The notes under the pieces: model-generated
Databases searched by the model: none
What the model was told of the DNA's origin: nothing
The model's input: only the letters and a program-made list of their open reading frames with translations
Translations under genes and position numbers: made by a program
Assembly: GCA_016192135.1 (NCBI GenBank)
Contig: JACPUR010000037.1
Span: 54,535-118,534, forward strand
Reading direction: 5' to 3'
Source: Candidatus Tectomicrobia bacterium
GTDB lineage: Bacteria > UBA8248
Length of the DNA stretch: 64,000 nt
In this document: positions 21,536-30,259 of the stretch, piece by piece
Layout of the letters: each line of letters opens with the position of its first letter
How positions within the stretch are numbered: the stretch's first letter is position 1

Positions 21536-22974
21536 CACCTTTCGACGATCACCCGCACGAGGAATGTGCCGTCTTCGGGATCTACGGCCATCCCGAGGCA
21601 GCGAACCTCACCTACCTGGGCCTTTACGCCCTCCAGCACCGCGGGCAAGAGAGCTCGGGCATCGTGGCCTCGGACGGCGAGCGCGTCCACAGCGAGGTCG
21701 GCATGGGCCACGTCGCCGACATCTTCACCGAGGCGCGCCTCGACAGGCTCAAGGGCCACCTCGCCATCGGCCACAACCGCTACTCGACGGCCGGGCAGTC
21801 CCACATCGTCAACGCGCAGCCCTTCCTCGTGACCTACTCGAGGGGGATCATCGCCCTGGGGCACAACGGAAACCTCGTCAACGCCGGCGACCTGCGGCGG
21901 GAACTCGAGGCGACCGGCTCCATCTTCCGCAGCACGACGGACAGCGAGGTCATCCTCCACCTCATCGCCCGTTCGCTCGAGCAGGAGACCGAGGGCGCCA
22001 TCGTGGACGCCCTGAACCGCCTGGAGGGCGCCTTCACCCTCATGATGATGACCCGCGACAAGCTCGTCGGGGTGCGCGACCCGAACGGCTTCCGGCCCCT
22101 CGTCCTGGGCCGGATGAGCGCGCCGGCCGGCGGCGAGGTATGGGTGCTGGCGAGCGAGACGTGCGCGCTCGACCTGATCGAGGCGGATTTCGTGCGGGAG
22201 GTGGCGCCGGGGGAGATGATCGTGGTGGACGAGGAGGGGCTGCACAGCATGTTCCCCTTCCCGCCGATCCGGCCCACCCAGTGCATTTTCGAGTTCATCT
22301 ACTTCGCCCGGCCGGACAGCTACATCTTCGGCGAGAACGTCTATACGGTCCGGCGCCAGCTGGGCGTCGAGCTGGCGCGAGAGAGCCCGGTGGACGCCGA
22401 CATCGTCATTCCCGTGCCCGACTCGGGGCTCGCCGCCGCCCTCGGCTACTCGGCGGAGTCGGGGCTCCCGCTGGAGTGGGGCCTGGTGCGGAACCATTAT
22501 GTCGGGCGCACCTTCATCGAGCCCCAGCAGTCCATCCGGCATTTCGGGGTGAAGGTGAAGCTCAACCCCATGAGGGCCTACCTCGATGGGAAGCGGGTGG
22601 TGGTGGTGGACGACTCCATCGTCCGGGGGACGACCAGCCGCAAGATCGTCGAGATGATCCGGAAGGCGGGCGCCTCGGAGGTCCACATGCGCATCAGCTC
22701 CCCGCCCATCACCCACCCGTGCTTCTTCGGCATCGACATGCCTACCCGGAAGGAGCTCATCGCCTCGGCCAAGTCGGTCGAGGAGACGCGCCTCTATCTC
22801 AACGCCGACAGCCTGGCCTACCTCTCGCTCGAGGGCCTCCTGCGGTGCGTGCATCCCCGGGGGGGCGAGTTCTGCGCCGCCTGCTTCACGGGCAACTATC
22901 CCATTCCCGTCCACCGGGTGGAGCCCCAGCTGTGGCTCTTCCAGGAACTCAAGGCGAGCGAACATAGAGCGTAA
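21532..22974 (+). CDS. purF: Amidophosphoribosyltransferase
   Basis: Committed step of purine synthesis. 480 residues. An 11-residue propeptide precedes the nucleophile cysteine in [11 protein letters not shown]. The PRPP loop is [16 protein letters not shown]. Cysteines in [16 protein letters not shown] and the FCAAC pair near the C-terminus match the [4Fe-4S]-bearing Bacillus-type enzyme, which suggests oxygen-sensitive stability. Last gene of the purine cluster. Confidence 0.96.
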   Translation: MTPFDDHPHEECAVFGIYGHPEAANLTYLGLYALQHRGQESSGIVASDGERVHSEVGMGHVADIFTEARLDRLKGHLAIGHNRYSTAGQSHIVNAQPFLVTYSRGIIALGHNGNLVNAGDLRRELEATGSIFRSTTDSEVILHLIARSLEQETEGAIVDALNRLEGAFTLMMMTRDKLVGVRDPNGFRPLVLGRMSAPAGGEVWVLASETCALDLIEADFVREVAPGEMIVVDEEGLHSMFPFPPIRPTQCIFEFIYFARPDSYIFGENVYTVRRQLGVELARESPVDADIVIPVPDSGLAAALGYSAESGLPLEWGLVRNHYVGRTFIEPQQSIRHFGVKVKLNPMRAYLDGKRVVVVDDSIVRGTTSRKIVEMIRKAGASEVHMRISSPPITHPCFFGIDMPTRKELIASAKSVEETRLYLNADSLAYLSLEGLLRCVHPRGGEFCAACFTGNYPIPVHRVEPQLWLFQELKASEHRA

Positions 22975-23003
22975 ATTCGCCGCTTTTTTCCGGCCCCGCC
23001 GAA

Positions 23004-23032
23004 TTGCCCCGTAAACGAATCGTTGCTACCAT
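23004..23032 (+). promoter_or_regulatory. Candidate promoter for the transglycosylase gene
   Basis: TTGCCC at 23004-23009, 17-base spacer, TACCAT at 23027-23032; four of six in each box. It lies in the 129-base gap after purF, a locally AT-richer stretch. Confidence 0.35.
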
Positions 23033-23103
23033 CTTCCCGCCTAATTCGGCTTGGTTTGTCGTCAATGTGAGGCGTGCGCCCGTACCGCCTCGGCGGAAGG
23101 TGG

Positions 23104-24597
23104 ATGAGCTCGACCTCGAAGTGGGCCGGTTTGCTCATATGCGGGCTGTTGGCGGCGGGCTGCTCCGGGTGGGCCTCCGGCTTGCCCGGGGAGGAAGGGG
23201 GGAATCCGGCCCTCTCGGCCCTTCCCCCCCCACGCCATCCTTCGGATGTCCGTCTGCCCGCCCCTTATCGTCCGTCCGCTCCGTCCTCTCCCTCTTCCGC
23301 CGTCTCGCTTCCGCCCTTCATCGATTTGGGCTTCCCGCGCCAGGAGCTCGAATCGGGCGCCGTCCCGCCGCACGACCTGAACCTCCCGGTGCCCGAGGGG
23401 GAGAGCGCCGACGAGGCGCCGCAGGCCCAGCCCGCTTCCCCAGGCGGGGAGCAGACGCCCAGCTTCGTCTTTGAGGTTCCCATCCTGCGCAACGCCCTGG
23501 TCGAGCGCTGGGTGGACTACTTCACCGGCCCCGGCCGCGACCTCTTCGCCGTCTGGCTTCAGCGGGGCGGGCGCTATCTTCCCTACATCCGCCAGATACT
23601 GAAGGAAGAAGGCGTCCCCGAGGACTTGGCCTACGTTCCGCTCATCGAAAGCGGCTTCAGCCTGCGCGCCCGCTCCCGGGCCGGAGCGGTGGGGCCCTGG
23701 CAGTTCATGGAGGGGACGGCCCGGCGCATGGGCCTCCGGGTGGATCGCTATCTCGACGAGCGGCGCGACCCGATGAAATCCACCCGCGCGGCCGCCAGCT
23801 ATCTCACCTACCTCCACAAAGAGTTCGGGGACTGGCACCTCGCCTTGGCCGCCTACAACGCCGGGGAGAACCGCATCCGCAGCGCCATCCGCGAGTCCGG
23901 CCTGTCCACCTACTGGGCCCTCGCCCGGACCTCCCATCTTCCGATCGAGACCAAGAACTACGTGGGCAAGTTCATCGCCGGCATGATGCTCGCCAAGCAC
24001 CCCGAGGTCTTCGGCTTCGCGGGGCTGGAATACGACGAGCCCCTGCGCTACGACATGGCGAAGCTGCCTCACGCCGTTTCACTGAGGATGATCTCCCAGC
24101 TCGCGGGAGTCCCCATCCAGGAGCTCGCCGACCTCAATCCCCACCTCCGGCTCGGCATCACCCCGCCCGGCGGCGGCTTCGGCCTGAGGCTCCCTCCCGG
24201 GAAGACGGTGCTTCTCCTGCAGCGGCTGGCCAAGGCCCCCCGGGAGGCTCATCCCGCACCCAGCGGCTACCGCATCCAGCCGGGCGATACCCTCTCGGGC
24301 ATCGCCAAGCGCTTCAATCTGCCCCTGAGGCAGCTCCTCGAGCTGAACCCCCGCCTCGACCCGCGCCGCCTGCGCCCCGGGACTCAGGTGAACCTGCCGG
24401 CCTCCGGGACGCGGGCCGAAGCCGAGCCTCCCGCCTCTCCCCCGCAGGAAACCCACCACGTGGTGGGGCCGGGCGAGAACATCTGGACCATCTCCCGCAT
24501 TTACGGCGTCTCGCCCGAGGACATCATCCGCTGGAACAGCCTCTCCACCAGCTCGGTCATCTTCCCCGGCGACCGCCTTCTCGTCCGCCGGCAATAA
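23104..24597 (+). CDS. Membrane-bound lytic murein transglycosylase with LysM domains, MltD-like
   Basis: 497 residues. A lipoprotein signal ends at LLAAGC (Cys20), so the mature protein is lipid-anchored. A Pro/Ser-rich linker (about 25-125) leads to an SLT domain with catalytic Glu in IESGFSLRARSRAGAVGPWQF and AYNAGENRI. Two LysM repeats follow near the C-terminus (YRIQPGDTLSGIAKRF; HHVVGPGENIWTISRIYG) for peptidoglycan binding. ATG at 23104 has GGAAGG three bases upstream; the GTG at 23074 would put the signal peptide too far inside. It cleaves glycan strands during wall turnover. Confidence 0.92.
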   Translation: MSSTSKWAGLLICGLLAAGCSGWASGLPGEEGGNPALSALPPPRHPSDVRLPAPYRPSAPSSPSSAVSLPPFIDLGFPRQELESGAVPPHDLNLPVPEGESADEAPQAQPASPGGEQTPSFVFEVPILRNALVERWVDYFTGPGRDLFAVWLQRGGRYLPYIRQILKEEGVPEDLAYVPLIESGFSLRARSRAGAVGPWQFMEGTARRMGLRVDRYLDERRDPMKSTRAAASYLTYLHKEFGDWHLALAAYNAGENRIRSAIRESGLSTYWALARTSHLPIETKNYVGKFIAGMMLAKHPEVFGFAGLEYDEPLRYDMAKLPHAVSLRMISQLAGVPIQELADLNPHLRLGITPPGGGFGLRLPPGKTVLLLQRLAKAPREAHPAPSGYRIQPGDTLSGIAKRFNLPLRQLLELNPRLDPRRLRPGTQVNLPASGTRAEAEPPASPPQETHHVVGPGENIWTISRIYGVSPEDIIRWNSLSTSSVIFPGDRLLVRRQ

Positions 24598-24645
24598 GAA
24601 ACTCCGGCCGGCTCCCGCTTTCGCCCCCCTTCCATCGTGGCTTCC

Positions 24646-24675
24646 TTGACACTTCTCGCCCCCCTCTCCTAAGAT
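24646..24675 (+). promoter_or_regulatory. Candidate sigma-70 promoter for bamD
   Basis: TTGACA at 24646-24651, an 18-base spacer and TAAGAT at 24670-24675. About 80 bases before the bamD ATG in a short gap; perfect -35. Confidence 0.55.
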
Positions 24676-24756
24676 CATGCGGTCGCTGCCGGCCGCTCGT
24701 CCCTCCCATCGCCGCGGCTGATTGCCCTGCGGCCGTCACACGGTGGAGCCCGACAC

Positions 24757-25512
24757 ATGCGAAGTCGCCGATATTCTCTCCTCCTCCTAGCGGGGGCCCT
24801 CCTCATCGGGGGATGCACCGTCCGCCAGGCGGACAAGAGCTCGCCCGGCGAGCTCATGCTCCTCGGCCAGGAGGACTTGCGGGCGGAGCGCTATGAGAGC
24901 GCGCGCCAGGCCTTCCAGCGCCTCCTGCGCGAATACCCGGACAGCGCCCACCGCCGCCAGGCCCTGCTGAACCTGGCCGACTCCTACTTCAAGGGGGAGG
25001 AGTACATCGAGTCGCGGGTGCAGTACGCCGAGTACGTCCAGCTCTATCCCGTCAGCCGGGAGACGGCGCGCGCCTACTACTACCTGGGGATGTCGGACTA
25101 CAACCGCATCCTGGAGCCGGACCAGGAGCAGTCCGTCACGCGCGACGCGCTCAAGACCTTCCAGGAGCTGCTCCGGCGCTTCCCCCGCTCGGAGTTCACG
25201 GCCCAGTCCAAGGAGAAGGTCGAGATTCTCCGCGACCGGCTGGCCCGCCACCATCTCTTCATCGCCCACTTCTACCTGACGAAGGGCAAGCGCGTTTCCG
25301 CCATCCCCCGCTTCCAGGAGGTCATCCGGGAGTTCGGCGATCAGCCCGCCCTGCGCGCCGAGGCCATGTACTACCTGGGGGAGAGCTACGTCCAGGAGGA
25401 GAGCTACAAGAAAGCAGGCGATACCTTTCGCGGCCTGATCAAGGAATACCCGGACAACCCGTTGTCGCAGCGCGCCTACCAGCGCCTCGTCAACCTATCC
25501 GGAATCCGATGA
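24757..25512 (+). CDS. bamD: Outer membrane assembly lipoprotein BamD
   Basis: 251 residues. Lipobox LLIGGC with Cys20 anchors it to the outer membrane. The body is about five TPR-like helical pairs: ALLNLADSYFKGEEYIESRVQYAEYVQLYPVS and the closing EAMYYLGESYVQEESYKKAG are typical. It is the essential helical partner of BamA in folding of outer-membrane beta-barrels. It supports a diderm envelope. It is followed closely by a sigma factor gene. Confidence 0.92.
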   Translation: MRSRRYSLLLLAGALLIGGCTVRQADKSSPGELMLLGQEDLRAERYESARQAFQRLLREYPDSAHRRQALLNLADSYFKGEEYIESRVQYAEYVQLYPVSRETARAYYYLGMSDYNRILEPDQEQSVTRDALKTFQELLRRFPRSEFTAQSKEKVEILRDRLARHHLFIAHFYLTKGKRVSAIPRFQEVIREFGDQPALRAEAMYYLGESYVQEESYKKAGDTFRGLIKEYPDNPLSQRAYQRLVNLSGIR

Positions 25513-25573
25513 AGGTGCCGCTTCATCTCTCCGTCCGCCGCTCCGCCGCCGGGCCGGCTACAGGATCGGTCTG

Positions 25574-26575
25574 ATGGCCAAGAAACGGACTTCCTCCGGC
25601 ATTCCGAAGACGAAGCGCCCGCGGAAGAAGCCCGCGGTTTCCGAGTCTCCCGCCGCCGAATTGGAGGAGGAAACCCGCGCCGAGGAGGCGCCCGAGGCGG
25701 GGGGCGGGTCCTTCCTCGAGGAGATGGAGCGCGAGCCGGCCTCCCAGCCTCCCAGCGAGGACACCCTCGCCATCTACCTCCGCGAGATCGGCCAATACCC
25801 CATCCTGACCCGCGAGGAGGAGCACGAGCTCGCCGTCCGGGCCAAGGACGGGGACATGGAGGCCTTCAACCGGCTCGTCCGCTGCAACCTCCGCTACGTC
25901 GTGAGCGTCGCGAACCGCTACAAGGGCTTCGGCCTGTCGCTCGAGGACCTCATCAACGAGGGCAACATCGGCCTCATCCACGCGATCCGGCGCTTCGACC
26001 CGTACCGGGGCGTGAAGCTCATCACCTACGCCGTCTGGTGGATACGCCAGTCCATCATGCACGCGATCGCCGACCACACGGGCACGGTGCGCCTACCGAT
26101 CAAGCAGGCGGGCCTCATCCACAAGATCGGGCAGACCTACCAGCGGCTCCGCCAGGAGATGGACCGCGAGCCCTCCTCGGAGGAGCTGGCCGAGGGCCTC
26201 AACATGAAGATGGACGACGTGGAGAACATCCTCCGCGTCCACCGCAACTACCTTTCGCTCGACACCCCCATCGCGGGGAGCGAGGAGACGAGCTACCTCG
26301 ACCTGCTCGAGGCGAAGGATGTCCTCACCGCCGAGGACAACCTGGTGCAGCACTCCCTCGAGGAAGAGATCGAGGACCTTCTCGCGGGCCTCGACCCGCG
26401 CGAGCGCGAGATCATCCGCCTGCGCTTCGGCTTCGACGGCGACCCCATGACGCTCGAGGAGATCGGCCAGCGCATCGGCCTCTCCCGCGAGCGCATCCGG
26501 CAGATCGAGAAGAAGATCATCCGCCGCTTCCGGGCGCGCGCCAAGAACAAGCCGCTGCTCGACTACCTGAGGTAG
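25574..26575 (+). CDS. Sigma-70 family RNA polymerase sigma factor, RpoD/RpoS-like
   Basis: 333 residues with regions 1.2 to 4.2 and a short charged N-terminus, lacking the long region 1.1 of primary RpoD. Region 2 is NLRYVVSVANRYKGFGLSLEDLINEGNIGLIHAIRRFDP and YAVWWIRQSI; region 3 TVRLPIKQAG; region 4.2 MTLEEIGQRIGLSRERIRQIE. The size fits a group 2 sigma factor such as RpoS. Which promoters it reads cannot be told. It sits between bamD and pgsA. Confidence 0.9.
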   Translation: MAKKRTSSGIPKTKRPRKKPAVSESPAAELEEETRAEEAPEAGGGSFLEEMEREPASQPPSEDTLAIYLREIGQYPILTREEEHELAVRAKDGDMEAFNRLVRCNLRYVVSVANRYKGFGLSLEDLINEGNIGLIHAIRRFDPYRGVKLITYAVWWIRQSIMHAIADHTGTVRLPIKQAGLIHKIGQTYQRLRQEMDREPSSEELAEGLNMKMDDVENILRVHRNYLSLDTPIAGSEETSYLDLLEAKDVLTAEDNLVQHSLEEEIEDLLAGLDPREREIIRLRFGFDGDPMTLEEIGQRIGLSRERIRQIEKKIIRRFRARAKNKPLLDYLR

Positions 26576-26577
26576 CC

Positions 26578-27207
26578 ATGTCTCCGGCCGAGCCCACCAA
26601 CGCGGCGTTTGGAGGGGCCCCCGCCTCCGCCCCCCGTTCCGGCTGGCGCAGGGCCGCCTCGCGGCTCCTGACCGGCGAGGGCTGGCGGTCCCTGAACGTC
26701 TCGAACCGCCTCACCCTCGCCCGCATCCTCATGCTCCCCCTGCTGGTCCTCTTCCTGGTCGAGGGCTCGAATTTCTCCCGCACCGTGGCCGCCGCGCTGT
26801 TCGGAGCCGCCGCCTTCACCGACTGGCTGGACGGCCACCTGGCCCGCGCCCGCGGCCAGGTCACGCCCCTGGGCGAGATCCTGGACCCGGTGGCCGACAA
26901 GCTGCTCATGGTGGCCGCGCTCCTGCCCCTGGTGGCCCTCGGCGAGGTGGGCTCCTGGATCGTCGGGATCATCCTGGGCCGGGAGTTCCTGGTGACGGCG
27001 CTGCGCGCGGTGGCCCTGCGGCACGGGAAGGTGGTGCCCGCGAGCCGGCTCGGCAAGTGGAAGATGGGCCTTCAGACCGCCGCCGTCCTCTTCTTGATCC
27101 TGGAGGTGCTGCCGCCGGCGGGGACCATCCTCATCTGGGCGGCGATGGCCGTGGCGGTCGTCTCGGGCGTGGATTATTTCCGCAAGCTCCTCCAGGAATT
27201 CACGTGA
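26578..27207 (+). CDS. pgsA: CDP-diacylglycerol-glycerol-3-phosphate 3-phosphatidyltransferase
   Basis: 209 residues; first committed enzyme of phosphatidylglycerol and cardiolipin synthesis in the inner membrane. CDP-alcohol phosphatidyltransferase motif DWLDGHLAR..G..T..G..LDPVADK intact. Four or five membrane segments. A hydrophilic N-terminal extension of about 40 residues precedes the usual NRLTLARI start. ATG at 26578 lies just after the sigma-factor stop. The stop overlaps plsY. Confidence 0.93.
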   Translation: MSPAEPTNAAFGGAPASAPRSGWRRAASRLLTGEGWRSLNVSNRLTLARILMLPLLVLFLVEGSNFSRTVAAALFGAAAFTDWLDGHLARARGQVTPLGEILDPVADKLLMVAALLPLVALGEVGSWIVGIILGREFLVTALRAVALRHGKVVPASRLGKWKMGLQTAAVLFLILEVLPPAGTILIWAAMAVAVVSGVDYFRKLLQEFT

Positions 27208-27830
27208 GCCTCTCGATATTCCTCGTCTTCTTCGCCGCCGCCCTGCTCGGCTCGATCCCCTTCGGCGTCCTCGTCACCCGCCTCCTCGGCCTCTCCGATC
27301 CGCGCGCGGCCGGGAGCGGAAACATCGGCGCGACCAACGTCATCCGCACGAGCGGCTGGCTGCCCGGCCTCCTGACCCTGGCCGGAGACGTCCTCAAGGG
27401 CATCCTCGCCGCCGCCTGGATTCCCGCGCTCGCCGCCCCGGGGAGCCCTCCCCTTCCCTTCCACCTGCCGGCCGCCGCCCTGGGGGCGGTCGTGGGCCAC
27501 ATGTTCTCCCCCTTCACCGGCTTCAAGGGCGGAAAGGGGGTGGCCACGGGGTTCGGCGTCTTCCTCTACTGGACTCCTCTCGCGGCCGCCTGGGCCGCGC
27601 TGGTCTTCGCGGGGGCGGTGGCCGCGACCCGCTACGTCTCGCTGGGCTCGATCCTGGCCGCCCTCGCCCTGCCCGTCGCCGGCGCGGCGGCGGGCTATCC
27701 CGAGCCCGCCGTCCTCACCTCGGCCCTCGTCGCCGCCTTCATCGTCCGCCGCCATGCGGACAACATCCGGCGCCTCTTCCGGGGGGAGGAGCACCGCCTC
27801 GGCCGCAAGCGCACCGAGAGGAGCGCCTAG
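27204..27830 (+). CDS. plsY: Glycerol-3-phosphate acyltransferase PlsY
   Basis: Integral membrane enzyme, 208 residues, that acylates glycerol 3-phosphate from acyl-phosphate, the start of phospholipid synthesis. Three loop motifs are intact: GSGNIGATNV, GDVLKG and GFKGGKGVATGFG. GTG at 27204 overlaps the pgsA TGA. Pairing with pgsA makes a small phospholipid operon. Confidence 0.95.
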   Translation: MSLSIFLVFFAAALLGSIPFGVLVTRLLGLSDPRAAGSGNIGATNVIRTSGWLPGLLTLAGDVLKGILAAAWIPALAAPGSPPLPFHLPAAALGAVVGHMFSPFTGFKGGKGVATGFGVFLYWTPLAAAWAALVFAGAVAATRYVSLGSILAALALPVAGAAAGYPEPAVLTSALVAAFIVRRHADNIRRLFRGEEHRLGRKRTERSA

Positions 27831-27833
27831 CGG

Positions 27834-28163
27834 ATGGTCACGGGCTGCGCCCCGTTCTTCCTGCTCGCCCTCGCCGGCGTCGCCCTGGGGAGCTGGCTCT
27901 TCGGGAGCCACGCCGCGGCCCGTTTCATGGGCCTCGGCGGCCTCCTCCTTTTCCTGCTCTACTTCGCCCTCCTGAACTGGACTGCCCAGAGCCGCCTCCG
28001 GCTGCGCCCGTTCAGGCAGGAGGAGATCCCCCCGGAGAAGGGAGCGGAAGGCGAGGCCCGGGCCGAATGGGCCGGCTACCTGCGCACCGAGGGCCGCATG
28101 CTCTGGCTGGGGGTGGGGCTGCTCCTCGCCGTGATCCTCATCCTCGTCCTGAAGGGGCGCTGA
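27834..28163 (+). CDS. Small membrane protein of unknown function
   Basis: 109 residues, three bases after plsY, so probably cotranscribed. Three hydrophobic segments are visible, at about 7-24, 31-48 and 89-107, with a charged loop rich in Glu/Arg between the second and third (FRQEEIPPEKGAEGEARAEW). No family recognised. Context suggests a link to membrane lipids, but nothing in the sequence shows a catalytic motif. Confidence 0.65.
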   Translation: MVTGCAPFFLLALAGVALGSWLFGSHAAARFMGLGGLLLFLLYFALLNWTAQSRLRLRPFRQEEIPPEKGAEGEARAEWAGYLRTEGRMLWLGVGLLLAVILILVLKGR

Positions 28164-28241
28164 GGAAGCGCCGCCCGCTCTCCCGCCCCTCCGCCGGCCG
28201 CGTTTTCCCGGCATTTCCCCCGTTCCGGCGCTGGGCGGATT

Positions 28242-28266
28242 CCTGCCCCGCGGCAGGCTCATTTTT
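28242..28266 (+). terminator. Likely intrinsic terminator after the pgsA-plsY operon
   Basis: CCTGCC and GGCAGG pair around CCGC (28242-28257), followed by CTCATTTTT. A short stem but with a T-run in an otherwise GC-rich area. Confidence 0.5.
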
Positions 28267-28274
28267 GGTACAAT
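28264..28274 (+). promoter_or_regulatory. Extended -10 promoter for the binding-protein gene
   Basis: TTGGTACAAT contains the extended TGn motif and TACAAT, five of six matches to the -10 consensus, at 28269-28274. No good -35 is present. It is about 90 bases before the start of the binding protein. Confidence 0.45.
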
Positions 28275-28365
28275 CCACTCATCTCGCCGCTTGAACGGGA
28301 AACGCCGGATGAGGGGCTGCCCTTCGCCCGGCAGAAGCCGAAGCATCCCCAGAGGAGGAGAAGGC

Positions 28366-29388
28366 ATGCCGCTCCGATTTGCCGTGCGAGTTGGGTTGGC
28401 CCTCGTGGCCGCCGGGATCATCGCCGCTTCCGCCGCTCCGGCGCCGGCCGCGGACATGCAGGCCGCGAAGAAGGAAGGCGAGGTGATGTGGTATTCCTCG
28501 CTCTCGCTCTCCGTCGCCCAGAAAGTCTGCAAGCAGTTCAACGACAAGAAGACCGGGATCACCTGCGTCCTCCACCGGGACGGCTCGGGCAAGATCTACC
28601 AGCGCTACCTGCAGGAGGCCAAGGGCAACGTGTTCAAGGCCGACGTCATCCACACCTCGAACATCGGCCATTTTGTCAACATGAAGAAGAATCACCTCCG
28701 GCCCTACAAGCCCAAGGGGACCGAGAAGTTCATCCCCGCCTTCACGACCCCGGACGGCTCCTGGAACATCCTCCGGGCCAGCGTCTACGTGCTCGCCTAC
28801 AACACCAAGCTCGTGAAACCCGAGGACGCCCCCAAGAGCTGGGCCGACGTGCTCAACCCGCGCTGGAAGGGCCTCATCGCCCACGCCCACCCCGCCTACA
28901 GCGGGGTCATCACGGTCGGGATGCTCTCGCTGGTGAACATGCACGGCTGGGCCTACTACGATAAGCTCGCCGCCCTGCAGCCCAAGATCGTGCAGTCCGC
29001 CGTGGCCGTCATTCCGCTGGTCGCCCGGGGCGAGGCCCACGTCGTCGCCGGCACCGCCGCCTACAACACCTTCGGCGACATCAAGAAGGGCGAGCCCATC
29101 AAGATGGTGCTTCCCAAGGAGGGCGTGGCGTTCATTTCCTCTCCCCACTCCGTGCTCAAAAAGGCGCCCCATCCCAACGCGGCCGAGGTGTTCACCGACT
29201 TCCTCTTCAGCCAGGAGGCGCAGCAGACGCTCGTGGAGAACGGCCTCCACGTCGGCCATCCAGGCGTCAAGTACCCCGAGGGCCTGCCCTCCCTCCAAGG
29301 GCTGAAAATCATTGACTTCACCCCGGAGGAGGTTCAGAAGAAGTCGAAGGAAATCCAGGAGATGTTCCGGAAAAAGTTCGGCGTGTAA
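28366..29388 (+). CDS. ABC-transporter periplasmic substrate-binding protein (extracellular type 1/Fe-type)
   Basis: 340 residues. Sec signal peptide at 1-30 ending near PAPAAADM. The mature part shows EGEVMWYSSLSLSVAQKV.KQFN at the start and PKSWADVLNPRWKGLI in the middle, the pattern of FutA/AfuA-like binding proteins that take up ferric iron or small organic anions. The ligand cannot be assigned. GAGGAGAAGG lies before ATG 28366. No permease or ATPase gene is nearby, so it is an orphan binding protein. Confidence 0.85.
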   Translation: MPLRFAVRVGLALVAAGIIAASAAPAPAADMQAAKKEGEVMWYSSLSLSVAQKVCKQFNDKKTGITCVLHRDGSGKIYQRYLQEAKGNVFKADVIHTSNIGHFVNMKKNHLRPYKPKGTEKFIPAFTTPDGSWNILRASVYVLAYNTKLVKPEDAPKSWADVLNPRWKGLIAHAHPAYSGVITVGMLSLVNMHGWAYYDKLAALQPKIVQSAVAVIPLVARGEAHVVAGTAAYNTFGDIKKGEPIKMVLPKEGVAFISSPHSVLKKAPHPNAAEVFTDFLFSQEAQQTLVENGLHVGHPGVKYPEGLPSLQGLKIIDFTPEEVQKKSKEIQEMFRKKFGV

Positions 29389-29413
29389 GCACGCGCCGGG
29401 CGCCGATCGGCTT

Positions 29414-30259
29414 TCACCGGGGCGGGGGGTGACCCGCCCCGGTTTTTTCTTTCCACTCCGTCCGCTCGTGCCACCGCCGCAGGAACTCCGTCAGCTCCCC
29501 CGGGGGGCGGAGCCAGGCGCGGGCGCTGGAGGGCCGCCACGCCTCCCGCACCAGGACGGGCAGCCCCCGAGACCCGAGCGCCCGGAAGGCGTCCTCGTCC
29601 GTCTCGTCGTCGCCCAGGTAGGCGGCGGGGCAGCCCGGCGGCGCCTCCTTCAGGATGGCCCGCACCGCGTCCCCCTTCGTCCAGCCGGGCGCCCGCAGCT
29701 CGAGGCCCCCGTCGAAGGGCAGGAGCTCGAGCCCCGAGGCCTGGGCCACCTCTTCCCACAGCCCCTGGACCGCCCGGAGAGCCTCCTCCCCCCGCCCCGG
29801 CGGAAGCCCCCGGACGTGATACGCGAGCGAGAAGGGTTTCTTCTCCCGCCGCGAGGGGAGCCCAAACCCGCCGAGGCGGCGCTCCGCCTCCTCCAGCCCC
29901 CGGGCCTGCTCCGGGGAGGGAGGGATGACCCGGGTCCTCCCGTCCGCCAGGCGCCGCTCGCGCCCGTGCGAGGCCCACACCTCGGGCAGGGGGTCCACCC
30001 CCAGCATGGGGAGGAGCCCGTTCAGGCTGCGGCCGCTGATAAGGGCGACGCGGGTGCGGCCCTCCCCCCGGATGGCCTGGAGCAAAGGCAAGACCCCCGG
30101 ATAGGGGGCGGCCTCGGCCGGCTCCGTCCGGAAGGGGGCGAGGGTGCCGTCGTAATCCAGGAGGAGCAGGGCGGCGCGCGCGCCCTTCAGGCCGCCAAGG
30201 AAGCGGGCGGCCTCGGAGCCCTCGGGCCCCGGGAGGGGAGGGTCCGCTCTTCTCGTCAC
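29414..30259 (-). CDS. otsB: Trehalose-phosphatase (HAD family)
   Basis: 281 residues. HAD motif I is LLLLDYDGTLAP with both aspartates, motif II serine is in VALISGRSL, and the acid motif is LGDDETDEDAF. These match OtsB, which removes phosphate from trehalose 6-phosphate. GTG at 30259 overlaps the TGA of treT (GTGA), so the two are coupled. The classical partner OtsA (GT20) is not here; the upstream enzyme is TreT-like instead. That leaves open what phosphorylated substrate OtsB meets. Confidence 0.9.
   Translation of the reverse strand: MTRRADPPLPGPEGSEAARFLGGLKGARAALLLLDYDGTLAPFRTEPAEAAPYPGVLPLLQAIRGEGRTRVALISGRSLNGLLPMLGVDPLPEVWASHGRERRLADGRTRVIPPSPEQARGLEEAERRLGGFGLPSRREKKPFSLAYHVRGLPPGRGEEALRAVQGLWEEVAQASGLELLPFDGGLELRAPGWTKGDAVRAILKEAPPGCPAAYLGDDETDEDAFRALGSRGLPVLVREAWRPSSARAWLRPPGELTEFLRRWHERTEWKEKTGAGHPPPR
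29417..29450 (+). terminator. Intrinsic terminator after the binding-protein gene
   Basis: A 10-base perfect stem CCGGGGCGGG / CCCGCCCCGG with loop GGGTGA, followed directly by TTTTTTCTTTCC. It lies 28 bases after the stop. It overlaps the end of the convergent otsB gene (stop at 29414). Confidence 0.88.
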
